A stretch of DNA of 64,000 bases. Origin: Candidatus Zymogenaceae bacterium (lineage in GTDB: Bacteria > Desulfobacterota > Zymogenia > Zymogenales > Zymogenaceae). The translations under genes were made by a program, and so were the position numbers. This document shows, piece by piece, positions 24,837 through 32,496 of this stretch (within the stretch, counting starts at the first letter, position 1; each line of letters begins with the position of its first letter). Location: assembly GCA_016933535.1 (NCBI GenBank), contig JAFGAS010000025.1, positions 41,145-105,144 of the forward strand, in the 5' to 3' direction. The notes beneath the pieces were generated by a model. The model was not told the origin of the DNA. It did no database searches and saw only the letters and a program-made list of their open reading frames with translations.

Positions 24837-25286
24837 ATGAAAGACTCGAAGACAACACAAGATGCCGCAATCCGCGCGATGGAGCCGTCCGATTACGACG
24901 ATATTCTGGTCCTATGGAAATCCCTTCCGGGCATGGGACTTTCTTCGGCCGATGAACGTGAGAAAATAACGGCCTTCCTTGGACGAAACCCGACGACCTG
25001 CCTGGTGGCCGAGCGTGAAGAGCGGATCGTCGGGACGGTCCTGGGGGGGTGGGACGGCCGCCGGGGCTATGTCTACCACCTGGCGGTGGACGAAGGACTT
25101 CAGGAGATGGGAATCGGCACGGCCCTCATGGACGAGGTCGAACGGCAATTTCACGTCTTGGGCGCCCGGCGCATCCACCTGATGATTTATCGGGACAACA
25201 CGGCCTGGGCGTTCTACGAGAAGCGCGGCTGGTTCTTTCGGGACGATAAGATATCGCTCATGAGCAAGGACCTGGCCAAAAAATAA
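24837..25286 (+). CDS. GNAT family N-acetyltransferase
   Basis: A 149-residue acetyl-CoA-dependent acetyltransferase, RimI-like. The AcCoA-binding motif is VYHLAVDEGLQEMGIGTALMDEVE (motif A, pattern Q-x-x-G-I-G), followed by MIYRDNTAWAFYEKRGWFFRDD (motif B). The substrate amine is unknown. AAGGGG precedes ATG 24837. Monocistronic. Confidence 0.88.
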   Translation: MKDSKTTQDAAIRAMEPSDYDDILVLWKSLPGMGLSSADEREKITAFLGRNPTTCLVAEREERIVGTVLGGWDGRRGYVYHLAVDEGLQEMGIGTALMDEVERQFHVLGARRIHLMIYRDNTAWAFYEKRGWFFRDDKISLMSKDLAKK

Positions 25287-25513
25287 TCTCTTGCGAAACG
25301 GCCTTCGGGGGTATATACTTATTGAAAAAGGCATAAGAAAATAGACTTCGGTTGTCGTGGTGATCGAACTCCTGCTTGGCGCCCTTCGATAAATACGGTA
25401 CAACCCATCCCTTCATATAATCTCCCCAACCATGCCTTTCGTCATGCCCGACACCGCGGGGGTGTCGGTAAACCGTTTCTTATTATTACGTACTTAATAA
25501 GAGAAGGTCTCCC

Positions 25514-27061
25514 ATGAAGATAACCCTTATCGAGCCCAAGAGTCCCGATTCCCACATCTTCTCGCTGTATGCCTTGCCGCGCCTCGGTACGATCCTGCTG
25601 GGCACCATCCTCAGGGATGAGGGCCACGACGTGTGCGTCATGGTGGAATCCATCGAGGAGATCGGATGGGACGCCGTGCTTGGCTCGGACCTCGTGGGGA
25701 TATCGACCACCACGTCCACCGCCCCCCGGGCCTACGAGATGGCCGCGGCCGTCAAATACCTGGGTATCCCCACCGTCTTGGGGGGACCCCACGTAACCTT
25801 TATGTCCGACGAGGGCCTGAAGTATGCGGACTATGTCATCCGCGGGGAGGCGGAGCGCTCCCTTCCCCTGTTTGTCGACGTGCTGGCCGAAGGCGGGGAT
25901 ATGGGCAGCGTTCCGGGCCTTTCGTACGTTCGCGGCGGCAAGGTCGTCAATAATCCGATCGACGGGTCGTTCATAGACCTCAACGACCTGCCCGAGCCGG
26001 ATATCACGCTGATTGCCGGCGGCATGTTCAAAAAGCGAAAGTGGACCAACCGGGTGATCCCCATCCAGACCTCCCGCGGGTGTCCCTATAACTGCACCTT
26101 CTGCTCGGTGACCCGGATGTTCGGCAGGCGCATGAGATACCGGGACGTGGATGCGGTCATCGAGGACCTCAGGAAGTATGACGACAAGAAGAACTCCGTC
26201 TTCTTTTATGACGACAACTTTGCCGCCGATCCCAGGAGGACCAAAGATCTCCTGAGGAAGATGATCGCCCAGCGGTTCTCGTTCGTCTCCTCGGCCCAGG
26301 TGCGGGTAGACGCGGGCAAAGACCGGGAACTCGTCGGGCTCATGCGGGAGGCGGGGCTCAAGACCGTATTCGTGGGGCTTGAGAGCACCAATACCGAAAG
26401 CCTCTCGTGCATGAACAAAAAACAGACGATGGACGATATGGAGGAGGGGCTTTCGGGATTCGCCGAGTTCGGCATCGACGTGCACGGGATGTTCATCTTC
26501 GGCTTTGATACCGATACGAAGAAATCTCTCAGAGATACGGTCACGTTCGCCAAGCGGCACCTGCTCGATTCCGTCCAGTTCCTCGTACTGACTCCCATGC
26601 CCGGGACGCCCGTGTACCGCGACCTCGAAAAGGACGGCAGGATCATCATCAAGGACTGGAGCTTCTACGACGGCCACCATGTCGTTTTTACGCCGAAGCT
26701 GGTGTCGCCCTATCAGCTCCAGAAGGCCCAGATCAGGGGGCACCTGCGGTTTTACTCCTTCCGCGAGGTGATCAGGCGTTTGAACAATTTTGACTTCTTC
26801 GGGGTGATGCTGACTGCCTACGCCAAACGGCTCAGCAGGAGCTGGGTCAGGGAAAACAGGATATACCTCAGGGCGATGAAGCTCATCCAGTCCACGGAAG
26901 ACTACATCGTCAGTATCGACCTGAAACGGACGACCGGTGACGTCAGGAAGGCCGTTTCGGACGCGATCGCCCGGGCGGCGGGATCCATCAGGGAGATCGG
27001 GAAGAGCGATACCCTCGGGCATACCGCGCCCAAGGAAGGGGCGCGGGGGATCTCGGACTGA
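25514..27061 (+). CDS. B12-binding-domain radical SAM protein
   Basis: A 515-residue enzyme with an N-terminal Rossmann-like cobalamin-binding domain (about 1-140, containing LGGPHVTFMSDE and YVIRGEAE) and a radical SAM domain. CX3CX2C is C190, C194, C197 in SRGCPYNCTFCSV; other SAM blocks are FYDDNFAADP, VGLESTNTESL and GMFIFGFDTDT. The B12 domain lacks the usual DxHxxG histidine, as in many members of this class. The family includes methyltransferases and hopanoid or lipid tailoring enzymes; no partner here fixes the substrate. ATG 25514 follows GAAGGTC. Confidence 0.88.
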   Translation: MKITLIEPKSPDSHIFSLYALPRLGTILLGTILRDEGHDVCVMVESIEEIGWDAVLGSDLVGISTTTSTAPRAYEMAAAVKYLGIPTVLGGPHVTFMSDEGLKYADYVIRGEAERSLPLFVDVLAEGGDMGSVPGLSYVRGGKVVNNPIDGSFIDLNDLPEPDITLIAGGMFKKRKWTNRVIPIQTSRGCPYNCTFCSVTRMFGRRMRYRDVDAVIEDLRKYDDKKNSVFFYDDNFAADPRRTKDLLRKMIAQRFSFVSSAQVRVDAGKDRELVGLMREAGLKTVFVGLESTNTESLSCMNKKQTMDDMEEGLSGFAEFGIDVHGMFIFGFDTDTKKSLRDTVTFAKRHLLDSVQFLVLTPMPGTPVYRDLEKDGRIIIKDWSFYDGHHVVFTPKLVSPYQLQKAQIRGHLRFYSFREVIRRLNNFDFFGVMLTAYAKRLSRSWVRENRIYLRAMKLIQSTEDYIVSIDLKRTTGDVRKAVSDAIARAAGSIREIGKSDTLGHTAPKEGARGISD

Positions 27062-27147
27062 GCCGTGCCGGCCGGGCCCATCCGGAGCCTGTGGCCCGAT
27101 ATACTGCGCACCATGTTTAATCGCTGGATGAAAGGACCTTCGGCCGA

Positions 27148-27618
27148 ATGAAACGGGTAACCTGCGCTCTTTTGCTGGTGATCATGATCGGCGTCCTGCC
27201 CCGGGGCGCCGTTTTTGGAATAGATACGGGCGGCTGCTTTGCCGGGGCCGACCGGTCGACGTGCGAAGAAATCCTCACCCTGGTCAACCGCGAGCGGGGC
27301 AAAAACAATCTCCCCCCGCTGGGCTGCGACGGTGCGCTTTCGGCCATTGCCCAAAATCACGCCGAGGACATGGCAGGGAGGCGCTACTTCAAGCATATCA
27401 GCCCCGACGGGAGGAGCCCCTTTGACCGCCTGGCCGAGGCGGGAATCCACTACCGGCGTGCCGGCGAGAACATCGCCTTGAATCGGGAGGGCGCTCATTC
27501 GGTGGTGAAGCTGTGGATGAGATCGTCGGGACACCGGAAGAACATCCTCGGCGATTTTACAAAGGCCGGCGTCGGTTCCTACCGCGGATACCACGTGCTG
27601 CTGCTTATCAAGGAATAG
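27148..27618 (+). CDS. Secreted CAP/SCP domain protein (YkwD-like)
   Basis: A 156-residue exported protein: signal peptide (1-24, CALLLVIMIGVLPRGAVFG), then a CAP domain with LVNRERGKNNLPPLGCD, AQNHAEDMAGRRYFKH, GENIAL and LWMRSSGHRKNILGDFTKAGVG. The conserved His and Glu residues (H in NHAED, E in GEN, H in GHR) are present. The terminal strand that is usually YWTQLF is replaced by HVLLLIKE. CAP proteins act outside the cell, often of unknown function. The next gene starts 3 nt after its stop. Confidence 0.85.
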   Translation: MKRVTCALLLVIMIGVLPRGAVFGIDTGGCFAGADRSTCEEILTLVNRERGKNNLPPLGCDGALSAIAQNHAEDMAGRRYFKHISPDGRSPFDRLAEAGIHYRRAGENIALNREGAHSVVKLWMRSSGHRKNILGDFTKAGVGSYRGYHVLLLIKE

Positions 27619-27621
27619 CCG

Positions 27622-28698
27622 ATGGCGGTCTACGGCGGGGCATCCTTCTACGTATTTTCCGGCACCGGCAACAGCCTGCGCGTTGCCCGGTGGGCCGCGG
27701 CGCGCGCCGGGATTGCCGGGTGCGCGGCGCGGGTTTCTTCCCTCACCGACACGAGGCCCCGGGATATACCGACCGGCCCCGACAGCCTCATCGGCCTCTT
27801 CATGCCCACCCACGGGTTCACCGCGCCCTTCAAAATAATCTCGTTTGCCGCCCGGATGCCCCGGGGTAGGGGAACGCATGCCTTCGTCGTGGCCACGCGG
27901 GCGGGAACGAAGTTCGGAAAGCTCTTCCTGCCCGGGATGGAAGGGACGGCCGCGTATCTTATCGCCGCGATTCTTGCGCTCAAAGGCTACAGTGTGCGGG
28001 GGGTCGCCGGGATCGACATGCCGTCAAACTGGACCGCCCTGCACCCCGGGTTTTCGGAAAAGAATGCCCGGGCGATCATCGGGCGGGCTCGGCCGAAGGC
28101 CGACGGATTCATCGACTCGATACTTGCCGGCAGGCGCGCCTTCAGGGGTTTCGTCTGCCTTGCCCTGGGTATTGCCCTTGCCCCAATATCGGCGGGCTAC
28201 CTCATCTACGGCCGCTTCATGCTGGCCAAGCTCTTTTTTGCCGATAACCGGTGCAACGGCTGCGGCATCTGCGCCCGCGACTGCCCGAACCATGCGATAC
28301 GGATGCTCGGTAAAAAGCGCCCCCGGCCCTACTGGACGTTTTCGTGCGAGAGCTGTATGCGCTGCATGGGCTACTGCCCCGAGGCGGCCGTGCAGGCCGG
28401 GCACTCCTGGGCGGTGATCGTCTATTTTATCACCGCAATCCCGTTTGCACAGTACCTCCTCAACCTCATGGTCACGTATCTCACCGGTGCTCAAGCCATC
28501 CGCGGGACGTGGGCCATGACGGTCATCCAGTATCCCTTTTTCCTGGTCTCCCTTGCCGCCGCCTACGCGCTCTTTTACCTCCTCACCCGAATCCCCGCCG
28601 TCAACGCCGTCTTTGCCTACACGACCCTCACCCGCGCCTACCGGCGGTATCACGAGCCGGATACGGGAATAAAAGAACTCGGCCGTAAAATTAAATAA
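27622..28698 (+). CDS. Flavodoxin-ferredoxin membrane protein (EFR1-like)
   Basis: A 358-residue electron carrier. Residues about 6-160 form a flavodoxin-like domain with the FMN phosphate loop YVFSGTGNSLRVAR. A hydrophobic segment (about 175-195) leads to two 4Fe-4S motifs (CNGCGICARDC, then CESCMRCMGYC). C-terminal membrane helices follow (about 270-345). It probably moves electrons between soluble carriers and the membrane; the partner is unknown. It starts 3 nt after the CAP gene. Its last 57 codons are duplicated downstream. Confidence 0.85.
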   Translation: MAVYGGASFYVFSGTGNSLRVARWAAARAGIAGCAARVSSLTDTRPRDIPTGPDSLIGLFMPTHGFTAPFKIISFAARMPRGRGTHAFVVATRAGTKFGKLFLPGMEGTAAYLIAAILALKGYSVRGVAGIDMPSNWTALHPGFSEKNARAIIGRARPKADGFIDSILAGRRAFRGFVCLALGIALAPISAGYLIYGRFMLAKLFFADNRCNGCGICARDCPNHAIRMLGKKRPRPYWTFSCESCMRCMGYCPEAAVQAGHSWAVIVYFITAIPFAQYLLNLMVTYLTGAQAIRGTWAMTVIQYPFFLVSLAAAYALFYLLTRIPAVNAVFAYTTLTRAYRRYHEPDTGIKELGRKIK

Positions 28699-28796
28699 TT
28701 GAAGGTGGATACGTTCATTCGGGAGGAGATCGTGATGAGGCGTGATATTTATCTGTTCGCTTTTACGTTGACGGAAGCTAATATGTGAGATATACT
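28528..28796 (+). repeat. Segmental duplication, copy 1
   Basis: 269 bp covering the 3' part of the flavodoxin-ferredoxin gene, its stop and a promoter. It is collinear with 29122-29390. The coding part (GIPAVNAVFAYTT and RAYRRYHEPDTG) is nearly identical between copies, the rest more diverged. Confidence 0.8.
28768..28796 (+). promoter_or_regulatory. Promoter, copy 1
   Basis: TTGACG 28768-28773, 17 bp, TATACT 28791-28796. The spacer shares AAGCTAATA with copy 2 at 29362-29390. Confidence 0.7.
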
Positions 28797-28910
28797 ATCC
28801 ATAATGGCCGGCTGATGTGGTGTCTCACCGACGCCGAAAAGCGTGTCATCGTCGGCGCGCTGGACAGGTCACGCCGGATCGCGAAAAAAACTGAAAAAAG
28901 GAGCATTGCT

Positions 28911-29066
28911 ATGGCATGGAGAGAAACGAAAAAAAAGAAAGGGATAAAGGATAAAGGGAATGTGAAGACTTCGGGCATAGCAGGCTCAATTGCGGGGGTA
29001 CTATCTGCTAGTGGCTCCGCTTCTGCTCAAGCGCCGGATAAGAAAAAGACGACGAAAAAGAAATAA
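28911..29066 (+). CDS. 51-residue lysine-rich peptide
   Basis: ATG 28911 has AAAAGGAG 8 nt upstream and follows a good promoter. The product is strongly basic at both ends (MAWRETKKKKGIKDKGN and APDKKKTTKKK) with a small Gly/Ala/Ser core (TSGIAGSIAGVLSASGSAS). I recognise no family. It could be a nucleic-acid-binding or membrane-active peptide, or a chance reading frame. The good ribosome site and promoter argue for expression. Confidence 0.5.
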   Translation: MAWRETKKKKGIKDKGNVKTSGIAGSIAGVLSASGSASAQAPDKKKTTKKK

Positions 29067-29109
29067 TTGCCCCCTGTGTCAGACAAGCTCTTTTACGGAT
29101 TTAACAGAT

Positions 29110-29322
29110 CTTGCTATAAGCCAGTATCCTTTTTCCCTTTTCCCGCTCACGGCGGCCTACGCTATCTTTTGGCTCGTCACGGGGATCCCCGCCGTCAACG
29201 CCGTCTTTGCCTACACCACGCCCACCCGCGCATACCGGCGGTATCACGAGCCGGATACGGGGGCGAAGGAGCTTGGGAGTAAAACCAAGAAACAGCTGGC
29301 GGATGTGGTAAAAGCGGGATAA
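29110..29322 (+). pseudogene. 3' fragment of a flavodoxin-ferredoxin gene
   Basis: In-frame remnant beginning LAISQYPFSLFPLTAAYAIF and running through GIPAVNAVFAYTTPTRAYRR to AKELGS, matching the last ~57 residues of the gene at 27622. The flavodoxin and iron-sulfur parts are absent. It ends with a different tail (KTKKQLADVVKAG). Confidence 0.8.
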
Positions 29323-29390
29323 CTCGACAAGCCCGGTAGTATTTATCAGTACATTTTATTCTTGACGAAAGCTAATAGAGTAGCTATACT
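29122..29390 (+). repeat. Segmental duplication, copy 2
   Basis: Second copy of the 269-bp block, same length as 28528-28796 and ending at the same promoter position. Confidence 0.8.
29362..29390 (+). promoter_or_regulatory. Promoter, copy 2
   Basis: TTGACG 29362-29367, 17 bp, TATACT 29385-29390. It lies upstream of the small ORF at 29486 and the acetyltransferase. Confidence 0.7.
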
Positions 29391-29485
29391 TCCTCAAAAC
29401 TTTTCTCGTGTTTTCTGCTTTAGATATTCAAATAGTGAACCAACTTGATCGTTTTCAATCGTCGGGCAGAAATGGAGGGGCCGCT

Positions 29486-29614
29486 ATGTGCGTTCCGGTG
29501 TGCCAGAAGAACAAAAAGAGAATTTTTTGTGAGAGGGCTGAAGCACTTATACAAGGGTACTTAATTGGGTTGCCTTTTTGGATTATCTCACATAGGAGGT
29601 TTGCAATAGTATGA
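29486..29614 (+). CDS. 42-residue cysteine-containing peptide
   Basis: ATG 29486 follows GGAGGGG. The product begins MCVPVCQKNKKRIFCERAEA and ends with a hydrophobic stretch (LIGLPFWII) and SHRRFAIV. Its TGA overlaps the ATG of the acetyltransferase (ATGA), so translation is probably coupled. No family recognised. It could be a leader peptide or a small substrate for the acetyltransferase. Confidence 0.45.
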   Translation: MCVPVCQKNKKRIFCERAEALIQGYLIGLPFWIISHRRFAIV

Positions 29615-30204
29615 AAGATTTGTCGGAGGTGTATGTACATGAAATTGATAATCTGGAAAACCCTGTTCTTGCCCGTAAGTTTGACGACTTCATTAGTATA
29701 TACAAGGACGCTTTTAGGGATCGTAACGAGAGGGAGGAACCTGAGGAATTAAGAGAGCATATTGAATCTAAGAAATCTAAAAGGGATAGCGCGAATAATT
29801 TTCGGTCTCATTTACTAGTGGCATCAAAGGATTCGAGCCTTAATCTTAACAGCGTTATCTACGGTGGAATATTCGCCGTATATTATCCTCAAAGTTCATC
29901 CGGTTTCTATGCGTATATCGCTGTCGATAAAGAATATAGGAAAAAGGGCGTGGCCAGGAAACTGGTCGATGAATGTAACGAAATTCTTCAAAATGATGCA
30001 AAAACGCTCAATAAAAATAAGAAATTAAATGCGGTCTTTGCCGAAGTCCGAAAACCGAGCTACCCGAAAAATTCAAGGAATACGCTTTCCGGTATTAATA
30101 GGTGGAGATTTCACTCAAGTGTAAAAGTCAAGCACCTTCCGTGCGGTTCTTCGCCTCGACCTAACCCTTCTTCACCGTCGGGGGGTGGTGGAGGCTATGC
30201 TTAG
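29611..30204 (+). CDS. GNAT-like acetyltransferase, C-terminus probably truncated
   Basis: 197 residues; ATG 29611 follows AGGAGG. The acetyl-CoA motif is AYIAVDKEYRKKGVARKLVD (about 113-132). Past about residue 150 the sequence becomes KPSYPKNSRNTLSG and then a low-complexity PRPNPSSPSGGGGGYA tail, unlike a GNAT end. A late frameshift or deletion is therefore likely. The gene is A+T-rich compared with its neighbours, which suggests transfer. It could be inactive. Confidence 0.6.
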   Translation: MKDLSEVYVHEIDNLENPVLARKFDDFISIYKDAFRDRNEREEPEELREHIESKKSKRDSANNFRSHLLVASKDSSLNLNSVIYGGIFAVYYPQSSSGFYAYIAVDKEYRKKGVARKLVDECNEILQNDAKTLNKNKKLNAVFAEVRKPSYPKNSRNTLSGINRWRFHSSVKVKHLPCGSSPRPNPSSPSGGGGGYA

Positions 30205-30234
30205 GCGGAAGTAGTATCGCGGTCTTAAAAAACC

Positions 30235-30263
30235 TTGACAACCTCCCCACGTTTAGTTAGTAT
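30235..30263 (+). promoter_or_regulatory. Promoter of the MarR-type gene
   Basis: TTGACA 30235-30240, 17 bp, TAGTAT 30258-30263. Confidence 0.7.
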
Positions 30264-30280
30264 GCAAGCTAATCGCATAC
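30260..30280. promoter_or_regulatory. Probable MarR operator
   Basis: Perfect 6-bp inverted repeat GTATGC / GCATAC with a 9-nt centre overlapping the -10 box. A related palindrome TTGCATGCAA sits at 30742-30751, just before the next gene. Autorepression by the MarR-type product is inferred. Confidence 0.5.
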
Positions 30281-30305
30281 GAGGAGTACCGGAAGTCCGG
30301 TAACC

Positions 30306-30722
30306 ATGAAACCAACCGACTGCATATTCTTTCAGCTGGCAAAGGCCAGCCAAAACTCCGTCCGCTTCTGGGGCCAGCGGGCCGCGGGCCTGGGCCTTAC
30401 GGCCGCCCAGGCCATGGTGATGCGCTTTCTCTTTGACGAGGACGGTATCACCAGTAAGGAGCTCGGGGAGCGGACCCAGCTGGACAGCGCCACGCTCACC
30501 GGCATCATCGACCGGCTGGAGGCCCAGAAGCTCGTGGTTCGGGCGGGCAACCCGGACGACCGGCGGGCGATATCCGTACGGCTGACCGAGGCGGGGCACG
30601 GGGTCGCCGAAAAGATCTCCCGGCTCTCCGAGGAGGCCAACCGGGATTTTCTCAAGGGCTTTTCCGACCAGGAAATCGAAATGCTGCACAAGCTGCTGGC
30701 CGCCGTCAGGAGGATTGCCTGA
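30306..30722 (+). CDS. MarR family transcriptional regulator
   Basis: A 138-residue winged-helix repressor. The core is LTAAQAMVMRFLFDEDGITSKELGERTQLDSATLTGIIDRLEAQ, followed by the wing RAGNPDDRRAISVRLTEAG. It probably governs itself and the two redox genes downstream. The inducing ligand is unknown. Confidence 0.9.
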   Translation: MKPTDCIFFQLAKASQNSVRFWGQRAAGLGLTAAQAMVMRFLFDEDGITSKELGERTQLDSATLTGIIDRLEAQKLVVRAGNPDDRRAISVRLTEAGHGVAEKISRLSEEANRDFLKGFSDQEIEMLHKLLAAVRRIA

Positions 30723-30741
30723 TTTTTTTTGAGCCGATAAC

Positions 30742-30751
30742 TTGCATGCAA
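30742..30751. promoter_or_regulatory. Palindrome upstream of the iron-sulfur protein gene
   Basis: TTGCATGCAA, perfect 10-bp palindrome followed by TTAG, similar to the sequence around the MarR operator. It is placed 50 nt before the ATG at 30802. Confidence 0.35.
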
Positions 30752-30801
30752 TTAGATTGTATAAGAGCTAAGATATTAAAGCGATAGGAGGGACGACTCT
30801 A

Positions 30802-31575
30802 ATGGAAAAGGAAGAGATCAGACAGTACGGGCTTTCGATCGGAGCGGACGTGGTGGGGTTTGCCGCGGCGTCGGACTATAAATCGGAGCGGACGCAGCCG
30901 CTGGATACGTACCTGCCGGGGGTCAAGTCGATCGTGGTCCTCGGATACCGGGGCAACCGGGGCGCCCTTGAGAGCGCAAGCCACCGCATTGCCCTGACCT
31001 CACGGATGGGCGAGATAGAGCTGGGCAACAACAACAGCTACCGCATGGCCCGGTTCATCGAGAAAGGGACCAAGACCAAGGCGGCGCCGGTGCCGGTTTC
31101 GTACCCGCTGGATATGGCGCCCCCGGTGATGGGGATGGCAGGCGACGTATCGCTTCGGCACGCGGCGGTGGCGGCGGGCCTGGGGGCCTTCGGGCGCAAC
31201 AACCTCGTGCTCAATCCTGAATTCGGCTCCCAGATCGTCTTCGCGGGGATCCTCACCCAGCTCCCGTTTGCCTCCGACCCCCCCGTAACGGACAACCCCT
31301 GCACGGACTGCGGCCTCTGCGTGGAAAACTGCCCCGCGGGGGCGCTTGAAAGGGAAGGCTACACCGACACCCTCAAGTGCCTCAAGACGTCCCAGCCCTA
31401 CGGCTTTATCGGCACCCTGAAGTATTTCTCGAAATTCGTCGGGGCCTCCCCCGACGAACAGAAGGCATTACTGCGCGACCCGGCGCTCCTTTCCATCTAC
31501 CAGGCCCAGTTCATCGGGTTTCAGTACCACTGCTTTTCCTGCATCGCGTCGTGTCCCGTGGGAAGCGGGGAATAA
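30802..31575 (+). CDS. QueG-like 4Fe-4S protein
   Basis: A 257-residue ferredoxin-type protein related to the short, anaerobic branch of the epoxyqueuosine-reductase/reductive-dehalogenase-like family. It has SIGADVVGFAAASDY, the central RHAAVAAGLGAFGRNNLVL, a first cluster site CTDCGLCVENCPAGAL and a partial second one CFSCIASCPVG. True QueG needs cobalamin and a HEAT-like tail, both absent here, so queuosine synthesis is unlikely. AGGAGGG precedes ATG 30802. The next gene starts 3 nt after the stop. Confidence 0.8.
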   Translation: MEKEEIRQYGLSIGADVVGFAAASDYKSERTQPLDTYLPGVKSIVVLGYRGNRGALESASHRIALTSRMGEIELGNNNSYRMARFIEKGTKTKAAPVPVSYPLDMAPPVMGMAGDVSLRHAAVAAGLGAFGRNNLVLNPEFGSQIVFAGILTQLPFASDPPVTDNPCTDCGLCVENCPAGALEREGYTDTLKCLKTSQPYGFIGTLKYFSKFVGASPDEQKALLRDPALLSIYQAQFIGFQYHCFSCIASCPVGSGE

Positions 31576-31578
31576 GGT

Positions 31579-32475
31579 ATGTTTGAGCAGATCTCCGATT
31601 CGATTATGCTGGTACGCGGCAAGCTCAACGGCCGCTTTCCCTTCTCCCATTCCATTGTCATCGACGGTGGGGACGGCGGCGCGGTGCTGCTGGATACCGG
31701 CTGCGGGAGCGAGGTCATCGAAGAGATCAAGAGGGCCTACCCGATACGAACCGTTATAAACTCCCACGGCCACCCGGACCACTCGGCAGGAAACGGGCGG
31801 TTCGACGATTCGGTCACCGTCTACATGCCCGCAGAAGGCATCGACACAGGGGGCAACATACGTGCATTGGCCGACAGGCTTGCCCAGCCGGGGGAGCTTG
31901 CCGCCTACTGGAAGGACTGGGTCGAAAAGACGATGGGGTTTATCGACCGGCGGCCCGATGAGGCCTATCGGGAAGGGTCCGAGTTCGTCTTCGGAAACGT
32001 CCGGCTTGCGGCAATTCACACGCCGGGGCACACGGCCGATCACTACTGCCTCTGGGAACCGGACCGAAAGATTCTCTTTTCGTTTGACTACGACCTGACC
32101 CCCTTCGGCCCCTGGTACGGCCACCGGGAGTCGGACATCGGGGCGTTCAAACGGTCGATCCGCCGGCTCATGGACCTGGACGTCAAAATCCTCGTCTCCA
32201 GCCATCGGGACATTATCACCGAGGGAATCGCCGAAGGGCTTTCGAAGTACCTCTCGGTCTTCGACCGGCGGGAAGACAAGATCGCCGCGCTCCTTGCAGC
32301 CGCCCCCCGGACAAAGGACGATCTGGTGGAGGCGGCGCCGATCTACGGGTCATATCCCTATGCCGAGCCGCTGCTGCGCTACTGGGAGTGGGGGATGATC
32401 GAAAAACACCTGGCGGATCTGATCGCCGCGGGCGTGGTGATCCGCGGGGGGGACGGGCGGTACCGGACGACATAG
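31579..32475 (+). CDS. Metallo-beta-lactamase-fold hydrolase
   Basis: A 298-residue hydrolase with the HxHxDH site at H63, H65, D67, H68 (SHGHPDHSAG), a further histidine in HTPGHTADHY, an aspartate in FSFDYDL and a late SSHRD. It has a C-terminal winged-helix-like segment, as the LACTB2-like group does. It is co-transcribed with the iron-sulfur protein (3 nt apart). Substrate unknown. Confidence 0.85.
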   Translation: MFEQISDSIMLVRGKLNGRFPFSHSIVIDGGDGGAVLLDTGCGSEVIEEIKRAYPIRTVINSHGHPDHSAGNGRFDDSVTVYMPAEGIDTGGNIRALADRLAQPGELAAYWKDWVEKTMGFIDRRPDEAYREGSEFVFGNVRLAAIHTPGHTADHYCLWEPDRKILFSFDYDLTPFGPWYGHRESDIGAFKRSIRRLMDLDVKILVSSHRDIITEGIAEGLSKYLSVFDRREDKIAALLAAAPRTKDDLVEAAPIYGSYPYAEPLLRYWEWGMIEKHLADLIAAGVVIRGGDGRYRTT

Positions 32476-32496
32476 GGGCGAGCCGCGGGTCGGTAA

